Part shown: one piece after another, positions 60,740 through 64,000 of the stretch
Layout of the letters: the number at the start of each line of letters is the position of its first letter
How positions within the stretch are numbered: position 1 is the first letter of the stretch
Origin: Centroberyx gerrardi
Lineage: Eukaryota; Chordata; Actinopteri; Beryciformes; Berycidae
NCBI RefSeq assembly: GCF_048128805.1
Contig: NC_136010.1
Location: 19,906,980 to 19,970,979, forward strand
DNA: 64,000 nucleotides
Direction: 5' to 3'
The notes under the pieces: model-generated
What the model was told of the DNA's origin: nothing
Seen by the model: only the letters and a program-made list of their open reading frames with translations
Database searches by the model: none
Translations under genes and position numbers: made by a program

Positions 60740-63700
60740 TCACTCAGACAGACACCCGTCCAGGCCGACCGGCGCGCCGTGGCGGTCTTTGACGTAGCCG
60801 TTGTGGAGGCCGCCGCTGGGCAGGGGGGCGCAGGCAGCAGTGATGCCGCAGTGCTTCAGCAAGTTGAGACCTGGGGAGGGGGAGACGGTGGGAGAGGAGC
60901 AGGAGCAGGAGGAAGGGTCCCGCTGGGGGAAAGGCTTCATGGTAGAGAGGATCAGAGCCAGGCAGTCAGCCACGTCCTTGTTGGGAGCACAGGCCAGGGC
61001 TGGGGTGTGGCCTGAGGGACGGACAGCACACATTCACATCAACCGACAAAAAACAGGTTTCCGGGATTCAACTTCATGTGCAAATTAGAAAAAGGTCATA
61101 AACCTTTTGAGGATTCTACACTGTATCACTGCAGTACATACTTTAACTCAGTACTTCATCTGTAACCACAGTGGATAGGCTGAAGTGGCTAACAGAACTT
61201 GGCCACGCCTCACCTTCCTCGTCCACAGCCAGCACGGTGGCTCCTCTACTCAGCAGGGCCTGCACCACCGTAGCCAGGCCGTTACGAGCTGCAAGATGGA
61301 GGGGCCTGCAGGACACCAAGGGAACGTTTGAGAGACAGTTGACAGAATCACTGTTCACAAACAAATCTGAATTTCTAACATTTATTTATCATACCGTAAA
61401 ACTTCCAATAATGACCGGGTCTCAAATAGTCAGGGAGTGTTGTTGTGTGTATGCATAAATAAAGGTTTGTCCCAAATAAAAAGTATGGCAGGATTACCAG
61501 AGGATTCTAAATTCATGTAATATTTAGTCAAAAATATTATTAAAATGACTAAAATATCACAAAATATATCTCCAAAAAGAGACGTTGCATATGGTAGAAC
61601 ATTGATTAGGCAAACATAACTCTGCTGCTTGGATTGCTATACAGTATTGTTCCTGTTTGTTAGTTAATACATGAGAGAGGATTTGCTTGTGGCTTTGGCT
61701 TAGTTTTTTCGTTTCATTCCATTTTGATGAATTGATGCTTTGTTTACAACTCTGATGTCCGGTATGTTCTGTATGGGTAGCCTACTGGCATCTTACCAAT
61801 AATACATCACGTTTTTTGATAAAGTAGTTAATTGTTTTGTGTGATTATTTCAGCCACATATTTGTTATCATTGAACCAGCAGTAGTAGTATCTGACATCA
61901 GTTGTCTATACCAGTAATATATAAAGGCTATAGGCCTAAAAAGGCAATTGTATAAATTTGAGCAGCATGATTCTTTACAGAATACCAGTAAGTTCTATCA
62001 CTTTTTGGCATACTGGGGACTCTGGACAAATAATGGCCTGTCTCTAATAATGGCCCATCTCTAATAAAGGCCTCTTTTGTTGAGGTAGATAAAGGCCCCA
62101 GCCATCATTGGAAGTTTGACAGTATTCTACGAATAACATTCTTTGTCCCATTTTTTATTGTTTGTTCAAAAACATGTTCTACGTTCTCACATTTGCAGTG
62201 CACTGTTGGTGGCGTTTATCAGAGTGGGATTGTGGATCTCCCCCAGAATCAGCAGGGCGCACATCTCATGAGCCTGAGGGAGAAATAAAGAAGACGGTAA
62301 CAAGATGCATGTGTGTTTGTCAGAGATGCTACACACTCAAAGCAAGAGCTAGTTTTTACCATTTTATACACCAGTGGTAGTTTTTAAATGAAAATAAATC
62401 CTAGCTTCTTAATGACAAATTATGGCTGCTGAAGTATTGTTTTTCCTAGTTTCCAAGTTACATGGTGGCAGTGTGCGGCACACTACAGTGAATCTGTGAC
62501 TTTAGGATCATTGTGAGTAATATAAGTGTTTACCTTGCTGCAGGCCAGGTGCAGGGCAGTGTTCCTGTTGTCATCCAGCAGTGTCAGGTCAGCCTTGGCT
62601 CGGTGAAGAAGAATGGCTGCACAACACAAACACATAAAGATAATTACCTTCTGCAACTCTATCTGGAAGGCAAGACTCACCACTACAACAACAACTTCAG
62701 TGCAATGAATGCACACTAAATGCTAGGTTTGGTGTAGTATTGTTTTGTATAACTTGTGTCTTCAAGTCTGTTAAATGCATTGACTGCGTCTGATTTTCTA
62801 AGCCTGTTTGTCATAAGTGGCCATTTACAAAACTGCATGCTCCCTCTGGGCAGACTTACCCACGGTGCCGCTCTGTCCCTTGTCGGCGGCAACCATCAAA
62901 GCAGAGCGTCCAGTTTTGTCCACTGCATTGATCTCTGTCCCATGGCGAAGCACCAGCTGAAGCCCCGCCACATCCTCAGCAAACGCAGCAGCATGGAGCG
63001 GGGTCCTACAGGCAGAGACAGAGACAGTCCAGCGACTTATGAGCTCAGGGTTACAGCTTCAGAGGCTTTGCTTAGTCTGTTAAGCTTTAAGTACAAAGCA
63101 CTACGCAGTCATCGTTAAACATTTGCATAGACTGAAGAAGATAGAACAGATGCAAGCAATGAGCAAAAGAAAATGCTATCTTGTCTATATCTATCCAATT
63201 ATTACGGATCTTTAGGTTAACAAGGGTTGTTTCTGAAGGTCGTTCCTGAATACTCAAAGCGTCCTTATGTTCTGTAGCCTCACCTTCCTTTGGCATCTCT
63301 GGTGTTAATCATGTGGACCCCAGCACATTCCAGCAGCCTCTCTGCAGCACCGCTGTGGCCGTTCATCCTGCAAGCAACACGATTGAGTTTGTTAATGACA
63401 AAAGCACAACACTTTCAGCTAATCCTAGAAAATGTGTGGTGTGTTTTTTTCTGCGGAAAAGTACTTTTGACACATTGAGGCACGAGATGAGAGCCTATGC
63501 TGAGTTAGTAGTACTCACAGAGCACAGTGCAGTGGGGTGAAAGGGTTTCCCTCTTCGTGGGTAAATGTTTTATGTTCAAGTAAAACCTCCAAACAGTCTT
63601 CATGCCCTGAGAACAGATGGACACATATTCAGCATAACAGACAACAGATTATTAGATTTATCAATTACAACATACAGGATTGGGGATTGGCCATTTCTGC

Positions 63701-63939
63701 CCGATCAAACTGAACAAACCTTTGTAAGCGGCCCAGTGTAATGGGGTGTATTGTTTGTTGTCCAGCAGTTTATCTTGGGGGTCACTGGCTACAGCGGCCT
63801 GCACCACACTGGCCAGGATCTCGGTGTGGCCTCTGGATGCGGCGTAGTGCAGCGGTGTGCTACCCTGGGCGTCCCGACACAGTGCAGAAGCTTTGTGCTC
63901 CAGCAGGGCCGTCACACAGTCATCACGGCCCAACACCGC
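60740..63939 (-). CDS. ankrd52: ANKRD52 (PP6 regulatory ankyrin repeat subunit C), C-terminal 355 residues; 5' part off the right edge
   Basis: Exons seen: 63939-63720, 63606-63519, 63367-63284, 63005-62860, 62616-62534, 62273-62191, 61305-61214, 61011-60740; 1068 nt including stop, and all phases close. Each exon carries ankyrin-repeat text: [95 protein letters not shown]. The C-terminus [22 protein letters not shown] followed by a Ser/Pro/Cys-rich tail and GLDGC.SE is diagnostic of ANKRD52 over ANKRD28 and ANKRD44. These proteins are scaffolding subunits of protein phosphatase 6. Human ANKRD52 is about 1076 aa, so roughly two thirds lies outside the window. The donor after the first exon here is the unusual GTTTGT. 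The 885-bp intron 61306-62190 shows nothing notable. Confidence 0.96.
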
Positions 63940-64000
63940 CTGGACGACAAAACAAAACGGGGTGATGAGGCTATACAGACACAGCTGCAAATAACGAATT

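Overview
The window reads as teleost (ray-finned fish) nuclear DNA. Genes are split by many short introns with GT-AG borders, intergenic DNA is AT-rich and full of (CA)n/(GT)n runs, and fish-style SINE and LINE remnants are scattered through introns. The protein-coding content is vertebrate. A percomorph-like fish is my guess from the compact introns and repeat style; the species cannot be named from sequence alone.

Five genes lie head to tail, all transcribed from the minus strand (right to left). From left to right they are: the 5' half of nr4a1 (Nur77 nuclear receptor; the ligand-binding domain is off the left edge); complete tamalin/GRASP (PDZ plus coiled-coil scaffold, 8 exons, 376 aa); complete dgka (type I diacylglycerol kinase alpha, 23 coding exons, 733 aa); complete rnf41/nrdp1 (RING E3 ligase, 5 coding exons, 318 aa); and the last 8 coding exons (355 aa) of ankrd52 (protein phosphatase 6 ankyrin regulatory subunit C), whose 5' part is off the right edge. 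I joined exons by hand. In all five genes the exon phases close perfectly, and the three complete products fall close to the lengths I recall for the human proteins, so these models are strong. 5' UTR exons, promoters and poly(A) sites are less certain.

Layout: nr4a1 coding 158-1543, with a non-coding first exon and an immediate-early-type promoter at about 2.3-2.6 kb; a roughly 11 kb intergenic stretch with simple repeats; tamalin 14.0-23.6 kb; dgka 24.6-41.9 kb, including a 5.9 kb first intron; rnf41 43.3-49.4 kb; an unexplained 1.6 kb spacer; then a very long AT-rich stretch (51.1-60.7 kb) that is best read as the ankrd52 3' UTR; and the ankrd52 coding exons to the right edge.

The genes do not form one pathway. 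Several are linked to signalling at membranes: tamalin scaffolds group 1 mGluRs and ARF-GEFs, DGK-alpha converts diacylglycerol to phosphatidate, RNF41 ubiquitinates receptors such as ErbB3, ANKRD52 directs PP6, and NR4A1 is an early transcriptional responder. The tamalin-nr4a1 pair is conserved with human 12q13.13, while dgka, rnf41 and ankrd52 match 12q13.2-q13.3. The most unusual structure is a truncated LINE in dgka, flanked by a 41-bp duplication that copied the 3' end and splice donor of the second C1-domain exon. I found no CRISPR array, no operon and no clearly new biological system.
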